64,000 nt of DNA from Ryuthela nishihirai (GCA_038380435.1 JAWZYU010000057.1:2425201-2489200); one strand, 5' to 3'; shown: positions 33,877 to 45,430, counted from the stretch's first letter. Numbers and translations are program-made. Notes: generated from the letters alone by a model not told the origin.

Positions 33877-35803
33877 GAAATATAGTGTTCGAATATTTGT
33901 TTGAGCGACTGTAGACGAAGGTTGCCAGATCCCTGATATCTAAAAACGCCGTTGCCAGATACTCTTTCTGAAATATAGTGTTCGAATATTTGTTTGAGCG
34001 ACTGTAGACGAAGGTTGCCAGATCCCTGATTTCTAAAAACATCGTTGCCAGATACTCTTTCTGAAATATAGTTTTCGAATATTTGTTTGAACGACTGCAC
34101 ACGAAGTTTGCCAAATCCCTGATTTCTGAAAATGTCCTTGCCAGATACTCTTTCTCAAATCAACTATAGCGTTCGAATATTTGTTTGAGCGACTGTATAC
34201 GAAGGATGTCAGATACGTTTTCTGAAGTCAACTATAGTGTTGGAATATTTGTTTAAGCGACTGTACACGAAGGTTGCTAGATCCCTAATTTCTAAAACTG
34301 TCGTTGCCAGACACTCTATCTGAAACATAGTGTTGGAATATTTGTTTGAGCGACTGTAGACGAAGGTTGCCAGATCCCTAATTTGTAAAAACGTTGTTGC
34401 CAGATACTCTTTCTGAAACATAGTTTTCGAATATTTGTTTGAGCTACTGTAGACGAAGGTTGCCAGATCCCTAATTTGTAAAAACGTCGTTTCCAGATAC
34501 TCTTTCTGAAACATAGTTTTCGAATATTTGTTTGAGCTACTGTACACGAAGGTTGCCAGATCCCTGATTTCTAAAAACGTCGTTGCCAGATACTCTTTCT
34601 CAAATCAACTATAGTGTTCGAATATATTTTTCAGCGACTGTACACGAAGGTTGCCAGATACTTTTTCTGACATCAACTACAGTGTTCGAATATTTGTTTG
34701 AGCGACTGTAGACGAAGGTTGCCAGATCCATGATTTCTAGAAACGTCGTTGCCAAATACTCTTTCTGAAATATAGTGTTCGAATATTTGTTTGAGCGACT
34801 GTAGACGAAGGTTGCCAGAACCCTAATTTCTAGAAACGTCGTTGCACAGATACTCTTTCTGAAACATAGTTTTCGAATATTTGTTTGAGCTACTGTACAC
34901 GAAGGTTGCCAGATCCCTAATTTGTAAAAACGTCGTTTCCAGATACTCTTTCTGAAACATAGTTTTCGAATATTTGTTTGAGCTACTGTACACGAAGGTT
35001 GCCAGATCCCTAATTTGTAAAAACGTTGTTTCCAGATACTCTTTCTGAAACATAGTTTTCGAATATTTGTTTGAGCTACTGTACACGAAGGTTGCCAGAT
35101 CCCTAATTTGTAAAAACTTCATTGCCAGATACTCTTTCTGAAACATAGTTTTCGAACATTTGTTTGAGCTACTGTAGACGAAGGTTTCCAGATCCCTAAT
35201 TTGTAAAAACTTCGTTTCCAGATACTCTTTCTGAAGCATAGTTTTCGAATATTTGTTTGAGCTACTGTACACGAAGGTTGCCAGATCCCTGATTTGTAAA
35301 AACGTCGTTGCCAGATACTCTTTCTCAAATCAACTATAGTGTTCGAATATATTTTTCAGCGACTGTACACGAAGGTTGCCAGATACTTTTTCTGAAATCA
35401 ACTACAGTGTTCGAATATTTGTTTGAGCGACTGTAGACGAAGGTTGCCAGATCCACGATTTCTAAAAACATCGTTGCCAGATACTGTTTCTGAAATATAG
35501 TGTTCGAATATTTGTTTGAGCGATTGTAGACGAAGGTTGCCAGAACCCTAATTTCTAAAAACGTCGTTGCCAGACACTCTTTCTGAAATATAGTGTTCGA
35601 ATATTTGTTTGAGCGACTGTAGACGAAGGTTGGCAGATACCTGATTTCTAAAAACGTCGTTGCCAGATACTTTTTATGAAATCAACAATAGTGTTCGAAT
35701 ATTTGTTTGAGCGACTGTACACGAAGGTTGCCAGATCCCTAATTTCTAAAAACGTCGTTGCCAGATACTTTTTCTGAAATCAACTATAGTGTTCGGATAT
35801 ATA
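33877..35803 (-). repeat. Long array of the ~93-bp satellite, inverted
   Basis: About 21 monomers lie on the minus strand, counted from the complement TATTTGTTTGAGCGACTG. A subset at 34380-35300 shares variant bases (GAGCTACTG, GAAACATAGTTTTCGAA, CTAATTTGTAAAAAC), so it was probably amplified locally as a block. The outer end (35796) mirrors the start of the forward array (29813). Confidence 0.92.
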
Positions 35804-36998
35804 TAGGAGAGGGCATTCCTATCACACCCTTTAAAGGAACGAACTTAATAAATTCGTGTGTATATTTTATTTCTCCGAGAAATCTTTTAAATAAATTCAA
35901 AAATGTGAAGGGTTAAGTGTTTTCTAAGTATTTTCTGTATTTTCTAAGCTACTAAAGAACAGTGATCATTATTTCACTCCGAGGATGAGTTGTTTTACCT
36001 CTGAGCGGCACTTCTTTGGCCAACAGTGGGCTAACTTAGACAAGGAGCCCGGGGGTTCATTCAGAAGGGGGACGAAGCCCGTCAATGCCTTCCAATGTGT
36101 TCTTCAAGAAGAAATGAAAAACGTGGAAGGAAAAAAATAGTCGTAAATCACCTATTTACAGTAGAAACAAGCTGTAAAGACTAGGTAGAACCCCACATCG
36201 ATGTCTGGAGTCGAAACCCCATGGATCCAAAGCAATCTAGCGAAACCAAAGTCCTCCGAGTCGGATTATGGGGAGACATGTGCGATAAAGTTGGTAAATA
36301 AGCCACGAAGAGAGGCCATATAAATATCACTCAAAAATGATGTTTTAACACAGAAAGCACCAAACGACTTGAAACGAAATGCCATAAATCACCAAATTAG
36401 GGTGGAGAGAAACTGTGAAAAGGTAGATCCATATAAAAAGACACTCGCTCTCCGTTGATAATGTGGAAATCCCGAAATTCTAAAATTTGCATTCCTCCGG
36501 GGGAAAAAAGATTGACACGGAATCTGGCAACAAAGCCATTCAATGGATTGAAGTACCATACAAGTTTCCGAGTTCGAAGATATATAGATATTAAAGTCGC
36601 ATAAAAAAAAAGGTTTAGGAATGAGTCGAAAACCAAGGAGACACGCCCCCGCGTCAAAGATCAGCGGAAATGATCCAGAGAGAACCCCCTAATCCCCCCC
36701 GCAATGGATCCAGTCGTTCCGTAGTATCGTGAAACGCCCTGAAAAGTCGCAGGAGACTCCGAGGTGACCCCAAAAGAAACCGGAAGTGACGCAATAGACC
36801 CCAAAGGCCAAACAAGCCCCAAAACGCCACTCGAATCGCCCAAAAACCCTACCCCAAACCCCCAAAAGTCAGCCCCGTTTTTAAAAAAGCTGCCCCAATA
36901 CCAGCCAAAGTGTCCCTCAGGAAGAAAAGAAACCCCTTAGGAAACGCCCACAGAGCAGCTATGATCGAAAAACTTGTGAAATTTCCCGATAGAGCCAA
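35804..36998. repeat. Right arm of the 8.4-kb inverted repeat, unique part
   Basis: This is the reverse complement of 28610-29812, including the C-run-rich counterpart (36660-36990) and the SINE1 remnant (35985-36105). The outer end near 36998 is where similarity to 28610 stops. Confidence 0.88.
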
Positions 36999-37341
36999 AA
37001 AACACGACGCCATTTTCATTGTTCGCAGACAGAGCAATCCCCCAGTGGAGAAGTGTAGCAGGAAACACCCCATCTTCCCGAGAAAGCCAAAGAACAAAGG
37101 AATAAATCAATTAGGTAGAGTAGCAGTTTAACCGTAAGAAACACACCCTTTGTATAAGAAAAGAAATAAATGAAATTCACCCGAAGCCATAATTATGCAA
37201 GCACTAAAGTCCGAAAGAAATAGTAAAAAGTTCCGCAAAAATGGAAGAAAAACGGTGCAATGTGAACAGCGCCCCCTGGTGGTGGAAAAGGGTTGCCCCC
37301 AAGTGACTATAAAGTGTACGAGCTGACTTACTAGTGATAAG
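36999..37341. other. Spacer upstream of the mariner relic
   Basis: No gene is seen. It presumably contains the 5' end of the mariner-like element, but I could not match an inverted repeat here to sequence after 38416. CAGCGCCCCCTGGTGGTGG lies at 37266-37284. Confidence 0.4.
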
Positions 37342-38416
37342 ATGAATCGTTTTACGCATCAAGAGCTAGCGGATATGCATCTCGCATATGGGGCAGCTGG
37401 TGAAAGCGGCCACTGAGCTAGGCAAGTTTACGAAGACCGATACCCCAACAGAAGAATACTGCAGCATCAAATATTTGCACGTGTACATCGCAATCTGCGC
37501 GAACGTGGTTCACTGCGCAGCAACATGCAGGATATTGGGAGAAGACGACTGACGCGGACTGTCAACGTCGCAGAAAAAATCCTACAGACCATCGAAGATA
37601 ATCCGAATACCAGCACACGAGCTATTGCTCAGCAGCTTGGGGTCTCTCAGTCAGCAGTGTGGCGGATACTGCACGAGGAATGTGTGCATCCTTACCATCT
37701 GCAAAGGGTGCAGTTACTGCATCCTGACGATTATCCGAAGCGTGTGGAATTTGCACAATGGTCCATGCAGAAAGCTGCCATGGACCCCAGTTTTCCAGCT
37801 TCTCTCCCTTTGCCAGATGAAGCTTCATTCAGTCGTGAAGGTGTGTTCAATACACACAATTCACATGTGTGTGCTTACGACAACCCGCATGGTACGAGAA
37901 GTCACGCTGCGCAACATCGTTTTGCCGTAAATGTTTGGGGTGGAATCATTGGTGACTGTTTGTTGGGACCTTACTTGCTACCGCCCGATTGGATGGCCGG
38001 ATATACCTAATATTTCTCGAGACAGTGTTACCGACTTTTCTGGGCGCTGTTCCTGCGCATATCCGCCGAGATATGTGGTATCAACATGACGGGGCTCCAG
38101 CCCATAGCACAATTGTTGCGCGTGATTACCTGAACCGAACATTCGGAGCTCGATGGATCGGTAGAGGTGGACCGATCGCTTGGCCACCCAGGTCACCTGA
38201 TTTATCGCCCATGGATTTTTTTTGTGGGAGGCCAAGAAATACCATGTGTACGAGACCCCCGTCGACAGTGAAATGGACCTTGTTGCACGAATAATGGCCG
38301 CCTCAGGCATTGTCCGTGATATGCCAGGCGTTTTTGAAAATGTTCGGCGGTCAATGCAACGGCGCTGTGAATCCTGTGTCCGTGTAAATGGTCGCAATTT
38401 TGAGCACCTACTGTGA
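37342..38416 (+). pseudogene. Mariner-like transposase with DD41D spacing, broken
   Basis: The ATG at 37342 begins NRFTHQELADMHLAYG, typical of the helix-turn-helix start of this group. An in-frame TGA follows at 37414. The frame continues through a second DNA-binding helix (TSTRAIAQQLGVSQSAVWRI) and the first catalytic Asp (PDEASF, codon 37816). One missing base near 37985 shifts to the frame with YQHDGAPAH (second Asp, codon 38088) and SPDLSPMDFF (third Asp, codon 38214). I count 41 residues between the last two, so DD41D. A second missing base near 38220 shifts to the C-terminus, which ends VNGRNFEHLL and stop at 38416. One stop and two frameshifts make it inactive. It stands between the inverted satellite array and a forward one. 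Confidence 0.9.
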
Positions 38417-38586
38417 ACCAGTACTTTACCTTGTTGGAATAAAAGTCAAATTCGTTACCACTTAACTGTACTGTTTCCTTGTGTTCACTTTATTTGTCCA
38501 TTTTGTTCATGTAGATGACGTTTGCGGACATACTTTCCTATGTGAAATCGGTTTCCTGACGTTTTCCCTACCTCCCCACGAAATTT
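38417..38586. other. Downstream part of the mariner relic
   Basis: Short spacer to the next satellite array. An AATAAA lies at 38439. No inverted repeat partner upstream was recognised. Confidence 0.4.
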
Positions 38587-39112
38587 GAACGATAAGTTTC
38601 TGGCAACGACGTTTTTAGAAATCAGGGATCTGGCAACCTCCGTGTACAGTCGCTCAAACAAATATTCGAACACTATATTTCAGAAAGAGTATCTGCTAAC
38701 CACGTTTTCAGAAATTAGGGATCTGGCAACCTTCGTCTACAGTCGCTCAAACAAATATTCGAACACTATATTTCAGAAAAAGTATCTGGCAACGCCGTTT
38801 TTAGGAAAGGAGGGATCTGGCAACCTTCGTCTACAGTCGCTCAAACAAATATTCGAAAACTATATTTCAGAAAAAGTATCTGGCAACGACGTTTTTAGAA
38901 ATCAGGGATCTGGCAACCTTCGTCTACAGTCGCTCAAACAAATATTCGAACACTATATTTCAGAAAAAGTATCTGGCAACGACGTTTTTAGAAATCAGGG
39001 ATCTGGCAACCTTCGTCTACAGTCGCTCAAACAAATATTCGAACACTATATTTCAGAAAAAGTATCTGGCAACGACATTTTTAGAAATCAGGGATCTGGC
39101 AACCTTCGTGTA
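38587..39112 (+). repeat. Third ~93-bp satellite array, forward
   Basis: About five and a half monomers with conserved TCGCTCAAACAAATATTCGA at 38650, 38743, 38836, 38930 and 39024 (spacing 93-94). The last three are nearly identical to each other, indicating recent local duplication. The array leads into D2 exactly as 29813-31195 leads into D1. Confidence 0.92.
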
Positions 39113-39214
39113 CTGTACACGAAGGTTGTCAGATCACTAATTTGTAAAAAAAGTCGTTGCCGGATATTTTTTCTCTATTCTGTAATCAACCACAGTGTTC
39201 GGATATTTTCTGAG

Positions 39215-39390
39215 TGACTGTACACATTAAACAACACGCTGGATGGTTTTGATAAGAGACTACCATCTGTCTCCCAACAGTTGTCCAGTGGGTCCCTTTT
39301 CCCGAAAATTCTTTGAGCTGTCGGGGTGCTTGTGACCTGGCCATTTAGCCCCTTGTGTACAAAACATGTCCTCACAGGTAAAACAACCCA
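39215..39390 (+). mobile_element. SINE1 3'-half fragment in D2
   Basis: This is the same truncated SINE1 as at 31293-31465, inherited by duplication. ACACGCTGGATGG and GACCTGGCCATTTAGCCCC are visible. Confidence 0.75.
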
Positions 39391-40625
39391 TCTCCCTTTG
39401 TTTGTTTAACTATTATTCATTTTTAATCTGTATTTTATAAATATAAATTATTTTTCTAGTTAAGGATTTTTTTACCTCTTATTTACTAAAATGATCCAAA
39501 CGATTGCTCTCTATGATAGGACGCAGATGTTCAGAATATTCTTAATAGAAAAGCTTTTTTAAACTTATGTAAATAAAAAAAAAATTGTTTAAAGCCCCCT
39601 CTAAAACTTTCAAGCTGTGGGCAATCACTGAATCCATCACTATTTTGAACTGTAAGGGCAATTATTTTCAAATCATCAGACGAAAGAACGTTTTTTGGGA
39701 ATAAAATAAATGAATTTTCGTCTGCATAGTTTGTTGGCGATAATCTGGCAACGAAAACAGACTTTTCTAAACGATGTACAGGTAGCTCAGCTTCCATAGA
39801 GGGTTAATGTAAAATCAAGTCATTGGTGTACAGATGGAAATTAGTTTTAAATCCTTCTGTAATTACTTATTATTATTCAATTATATTAATATTATAATTT
39901 ATATTCTGTTAGAATTAGCTATTAATGGTTTTCATCATAAATTGGCATCTAATCATTTATTCAAATAAAAGTCGTGAAACGGTTTATTTATTAATAATTT
40001 TAAAAATTAGTAATATTTACTCTTTGGTCTATTTTAAGTGTTTTTTCTGCTTGTTTTACTTATAGCAGTTGATTCAACAAAAATAATTTCAAATGATCAA
40101 GTATTAAAATCATGCTATCATTCTTGCAGTGTGAAATTCAATTAAATTTTTTTCTTGAAATATCAATATCTTTAGCTTCGTGTACAGGTGTTATATCTGT
40201 CCTGTAGGGTTAAGTTATTATCTTAGCCCTAGGGCCATTTATCCCATTCTCTGCAATAAAATACCGATCATACGAAACTTTTCTAATAAAATTAATGAAT
40301 TATCGTCTGCATAGCATGTTAGCGAGATCTGGCAACGAAAACATAGTTTGCTAAATAATGTAGAAGTAGCAGATTAACTTGTAATGTCAATTCGAACGTA
40401 CTTTTCAACATTTTGCCTCGAAATAGGTAAAATGGAAAAGTTTAAATGTTATTTGGGAAGAATTAACCTTCTGCAATAAATTCCAGAGATTTTAACTGTA
40501 TCCCTCTACCTGTCTAGAAGTATTGAAACGCCTTCTTCGTTCCTACAATAAACATTTGCATTCAGAAATTGAAATGAATTGATGCACTGAATAAAAATAA
40601 TAATGGATTTGAAAAACACTCTAAA

Positions 40626-40660
<35 letters not shown>

Positions 40661-40672
40661 AGTAGCCATGGG

Positions 40673-41704
40673 CTACGGAGGTCCAACCAGGCCGTGCAAT
40701 TTAGTTCTCCAAGCAAGTCTATCTTGAGCTACATCTACTGCATCTGGCCACTGCACACCAATTCTAACAAGGTCCTGTTTGACATTGTCTGCCCACCGCA
40801 TCCTAGGTCTCCCCTTCTTTCTGAGGCCTTTAGGCACACTGTTCATAACCCTATTCGCCAATCTATAATTATTCATACGGGCAACATGGCCAAACCAACG
40901 GAGTCTCTCTCTGCACAATATGCTGCTTAAAGGAGGTTGCAAACTCCTTTGCCTAACCTCATCATTAGTTACAAAGTTGAACCACCTCATGCCCAAGATA
41001 CTGCGTAAGCATCTGGAATCAAAAGCATTTAGTTTCCTGTTATCTTGTTTACAAAGTGTCCAAGTTTCACTAAAATAAATAACCCTAGAAAGAACCAAAC
41101 TATTATACAGTCTAATTTTAGTCTTTAGGTGTATACGCCTATTTCTCCACACTCTCCATAGATTCTTAAAAGTCCTGGCAGCAATCCCTTTTCGTCTGTT
41201 AATCTCATGCCGCACATCACCATTTTCTGTTACATAGCTCCCAAGATAATTAAACTGTGACACCTGCTCAAGACTGCAACCATTCAGATTAACTGAATCA
41301 CAGCCTGCATGACCAGTTTTCATCACTTTAGTTTTCTCTCTGTTTATAACCAAACCTACTCTACTACCAGTCTCATCAACAGCTCGAATGAAAGAGTTCA
41401 TCTCATCAACATCATTTGCCAAAAGGGCTAAATCATCAGCATAATCTAAATCAGAAATTTTAGTATCTCCAGACCATCTAAGGCCAAAATCTTTCCCTTG
41501 AAGTGAATTTCGCATAACATAATCAACAACCAAACTAAAGAGAAAAGGAGACAAAATGCACCCTTGTCGAACACCAGAAGTAATGCTCAACCAATTGCTA
41601 CAAGCCTTACCAACTCTCACACACGACTCAGTGTTATTATAGAGAGCTTTCATAATGTTAACTAACTTGTCTGGTATACCATATGATCTCACAATCAACC
41701 ACAA
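40673..41704 (-). CDS. LINE reverse transcriptase C-terminal 343 residues (open part)
   Basis: The longest open piece of this copy starts inside the reverse transcriptase, just after motif A. It contains GIPDKLVNIMKALYNNTESC, GVRQGCILSPFLFSLVVDYV, the YADD box, INREKTKVMKT, NYLGSYVTENG and the C-terminal RMRWADNVKQDL region, ending LHGLVGPP. It reads straight through the point where the plus copy has a 2-base deletion. It is not a functional gene on its own because the upstream frame is broken near 41704. Confidence 0.9.
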   Translation of the reverse strand: MWLIVRSYGIPDKLVNIMKALYNNTESCVRVGKACSNWLSITSGVRQGCILSPFLFSLVVDYVMRNSLQGKDFGLRWSGDTKISDLDYADDLALLANDVDEMNSFIRAVDETGSRVGLVINREKTKVMKTGHAGCDSVNLNGCSLEQVSQFNYLGSYVTENGDVRHEINRRKGIAARTFKNLWRVWRNRRIHLKTKIRLYNSLVLSRVIYFSETWTLCKQDNRKLNAFDSRCLRSILGMRWFNFVTNDEVRQRSLQPPLSSILCRERLRWFGHVARMNNYRLANRVMNSVPKGLRKKGRPRMRWADNVKQDLVRIGVQWPDAVDVAQDRLAWRTKLHGLVGPP

Positions 41705-43680
41705 ATTATAACGATCAACAGAGTCGAAACCTTTTTGAAATCAACAAAGCTAGCAACCAAAGGTTTCTGAAACTCTAAACATTTTTCAAGAATCTGCCTA
41801 AGTGAAAATATCTGATCCACACATCCCCTACCACTTCTGAATCCACATTGCTCATCACGCAATTGACTGTCAACTAGATTCTTAATTCTATTAAGCACAA
41901 TCATGGAAAGACTTTACCTGGAACAGAGAGTAGGCTGATACCCCTATAGTTATCACAAGAACTGCGATCACCTTTTCTGAAAATAGGGATAACAATAGCT
42001 CTGGTAAAATCCTTAGGAACCATGCCTTTATCATAAAAGATATTCAGAATTTCAGTCATCCAAGTGGTAACCGAAACATTCCCAGCTCTAAGCATTTCCG
42101 TAGTAATTTCATCTACCCCTGGGGATTTATGAAGTTTAAGTTTAGAAACAGCCAAAATAACTTCAGATTGTGTTATAGGGCCAACATTAAAGCCACCAAT
42201 GCATCTATCATCATTGCAAACAATGGGAGTAGAACTAACTACATTGTTTAGAACATCACTGAAATGCTCAGCCCACCTAGCCATGATAGAATCCTCCCCT
42301 TCTATAACTTTACTTTGTTTATCCTTCAATCTTTGTATGCCTGTCCGTTTTCTACCACACAAAACATTAACTATCTGGTACAGCTCTCTGCTGTTGTGCT
42401 ATCTAACTGCTTCCTCGGCTTTGTCAGCAAAACCATCATGCCAAAATTCTTATCAGCAGCTAACCGATCTTTTACACGTTTATTAAGTTCTCTGTAATGC
42501 TCTCTATTAGGACTAGTAGGGTATTGATTAAGGACATTCCTGCAGTTCTTTCTTTCCGAAATAAGGTCAAGTGCCTTATCACTCAGATAATTCTGCCTCT
42601 TCTGCTCCTTTTTTCCTAAATGAGTACTGTTAGTGTCCATAAAAGCCTGTTTAAAATGATCCCATTCTTCCTCAACTTCAGTAGTAAGCAAACCATGACT
42701 GTCATAATGACTAAGTAACCTATCATGGTAAGCTTTGGCTATAACTGGATCTTTCAGAACTTCAGTATTAAAAGTAAATTTTTTAACCCTAGCACAGCAC
42801 TTTTTAAGTTTAAGTTGCAACACACTTTTAACAAGGTAATGGTCAGATCCAATTTCAGCTCCCCTATATGCCCTGGTATTCCTAACAGAACTAGCCCATT
42901 TGCTGTTAATTAATATGTAATCAATCATATTCTTATGCAGCCCATCAGGTGAAACCCATGTGTACTTATGTATGTCGCGGTGTTTGCAATAAGTGTTAGT
43001 TATTTTGAATCCCTTGAGTTTACTTACCTGTAGGAGACGTTGCCCATTGTCATTGCAGCTACCAATACCAAAAGGGGCTATTACTCCTCCCCAAAGGTCA
43101 GAGTAAGTACCAACTTTGGCATTGAAGTCACCAAGAACTAGGGTAAATCTCCTTTCTTGACAGAATTCAAAATATCCTGAAGTTGTTCATAAAACCTATC
43201 CTTCTCATCCTCATCGGCATCCTCAGTGGGGGCATAACAGCAGATAACATTTAAGTCTTTAACGCTTGTCTGAAATTTTGCTGTAAAAAACCTTTCATTA
43301 ATGCACTCATATCCTAGAAGAGCATCGCTAGCGTGTCTGCTGAGAAGCAGACCCACGCCTTGGTGATGCTTATTGTCGTCCCTCCCTGAAAAGAGAAATT
43401 TAAGATTATTTTTAAGAATCTGACCTTTATTTGTCCATCTGGTCTCTTGCAAGCCGAAACTATCTAAATTATAATGGTGGAATTCTTGTGTGAGGACATC
43501 AAGAGAAAAAGCTCTGTGCAGAGTCCTCACATTCCAACTACCTATGGAGAGAAAATGGTTAGTGGGATGTTTAAAGAAACTATGTTTATTGAGAGAGGTA
43601 ATGCCGATAATATCAAACAGCCCCCTAATCGCAGACATGGGGCAAAGACCCGTTCCCCCACTACTAAAGGCTGAAGCCAT
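41695..43680 (-). pseudogene. LINE endonuclease and reverse transcriptase N-terminal part, broken
   Basis: Read from 43680 downwards, the open pieces are 43680-43138 (start and endonuclease with SIGSWNVRTLH and CYAPTEDAD, lost at the GDFNAK region through a missing base), 42928-42371 (SDHYLVKS to the linker), 42362-41901 (HKSPGVDEITTEML, NYRGISLL) and 41904-41695 (CGFRSGRGCVDQ to VDFKK). Breaks lie near 43140, 42930-43020, 42365, 41903 and 41730. Each is explained by one or two missing or changed bases relative to the plus copy. Confidence 0.9.
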
Positions 43681-44759
43681 CTACACTGGAAGACTTCCTC
43701 CAATGTAGAATTTGACGATGCCAATAGAAGCAAAGAGTTCAGGTGCCTGCGATGACTTCTGATCAGGATTATCCACCAGCTGATAAACATATCCTGTGAA
43801 TCTATTCACTTGAGGCTGTCAACCCACAAACAAACAGAAAACACAGCGGAAGATTTTCCCTCCACAGAAGCCCACCAGTGCAGCAAAATCAGGATCCATA
43901 ATCAAGCTCAGAGCCATATATATCTGTCCAGTCCAGTAGGTTTATATGGTCAGCAACAGGACCCTGTGTTGTTGACCACTCCTCAGCAGGGTAGAAAAAG
44001 AGAAAAGTAGCCAGAGTTGTCCAGATCAGTAGGCCACACTAATCTGGCAGCCCTCCCCTTCCGTTCACTTCCACAAGAGAGTATCTCTTTTGAAAGTTAC
44101 TAACGGTCCGCACCACGAGAAGGCGGGGTCGGACATTAGGTGCTAGGCCTGGCCGGTTCTATGCATCATCATAGGGGATTGGTGCATAGCTCTCCTTCCA
44201 GTGACTACCTAGCTACCATTTACAGACCCTCTAATTATAAGGTGACTCAAATGTGAGATTGCGAGAAAAACGCTGCTATTTATGAATAAAACTTTCTACC
44301 TCATCTCTGAAGCTGAGAAACCGAAATCAATATCTGGTTCTTATTGCGAAAATGTATTTCTTATAAAACCGTGAAATTATACTACGCATGAAATTGAAGA
44401 AAAATATTCGGAAAGTATTTAAAAAGTATATCAATCCTTTGCGGAGTGTTATATAAAAAAGAAAAAAGTGAAATTCTCATGAAAAAGGCTCTAGAATTGT
44501 TTGAAAGAGATGTGAAAACCCTTACATTGCTCTGCCCTGTAGACATCCATGTTTTTAAAGACATGAAGAATGCAATATCCTTATAACAGCAGAATAACCG
44601 TAGTCGAAAAATAAATAATAAATTGATTTATTTCATGGCTAGACTTGGTGACTGTTTGACCCAGATTACCCATAGGTTTACATGCGAAGAGTTCAAGTGA
44701 GGAAGCTCATAGAGAAAGCATGGTGCCATCTGAGGGGTGGAAAAAAAAATTGAGTGTGG

Positions 44760-45160
44760 AGTCATGTGATCCCTCAAGGTTCGAAATAATTGGTTGTAAT
44801 AAATTATGTTAATGTCGTCTGTCTTCTGATTGGCTGGTTTCGTATCACGTGATAAGGCTGTCCTTATATGGCATATTGGTGTACATGTCAAATGTATGTG
44901 CAGTAGTTATGTGTGACGTCACAGGTATGCGCAGATTGAATGCGCTGTAGTATTCTAACGGAGTATAAATTAGGATAACTATACCCTTAAGGTTTGAACT
45001 GATTGGCTACTTATGTATGACGTCATCGATCTGTCCTTATATGGCAATTCATGTGTAGACGTCCTAGGTATGCGCAGATCTGATGTGCAATGTACTTCGT
45101 ATACCAGAGAGTGTAGAACAGAGGTGAAATTAAGTATCCAATCGAATCCGTTGACATCTT
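44760..45160 (+). promoter_or_regulatory. Promoter-like motif cluster in D2
   Basis: This is the same cluster as 33240-33560: E-box CACGTG (44846-44851), CArG boxes CCTTATATGG (44862-44871 and 45035-45044) and CRE palindromes TGACGTCA (44914-44921 and 45018-45025), with ATTGGC beside them. All core motifs are unchanged between D1 and D2, although flanking bases differ at several places. It is a motif match only. Confidence 0.45.
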
Positions 45161-45430
45161 AAGATTTAAATGTAATTGGATCTCGGGGACCTTTAACGGA
45201 CGACCCCTGGTCAGATTTTTTGCGTTTCCAGATTCCTTAATATTGACGACGAAACTTTGAAAATATTAGCTGGCGCTAATTTATAAAGGCTCCAATTAAC
45301 AACTCTATATACGCAAATTGCCTGTTAGGTGGATTTGTAAACCTTTCCCACGACCCGCGTTTTGTTCTCTGCCCCAAGGCGGAAACAGGCGGAATTCGTC
45401 GTGTTTAAGGGGGGGTAGGGGGGAATCGCG

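Larger units (their letters stand above)
40625..44228 (-). mobile_element. Full-length RTE-like LINE, minus strand, with 6-bp target duplication
   Basis: On the minus strand the element runs from GGTCTGTAAATGGTAGCTAG (5' end at 44228) to an (ATG)n tail at 40625-40660. The 6-base CTCTAA flanks both ends (40619-40624 and 44229-44234) and is present once in the empty site in D1 (about 32650). Its length is about 3.6 kb. It is more decayed than the plus copy at 7968, with at least five frame breaks, but it preserves the 5' end and the reading frame that the plus copy lost near 10545. Confidence 0.94.
39113..45415 (+). repeat. Direct repeat copy D2, split by a LINE
   Basis: Bases 39113-40624 and 44229-45415 together match 31196-33872 with scattered differences. 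The start has the same inverted satellite monomer and SINE1 fragment. D1 and D2 diverge after the GGAATTCGTCG-type block near 33850 and 45400. D2 is the filled site and D1 the empty site for the LINE at 40625-44228. Confidence 0.9.

Noticed and set aside
37622..37930. Alternative-frame ORFs over the mariner relic (68 and 101 codons)
   Set aside because: Shadows of the transposase frame, which alone has family motifs.
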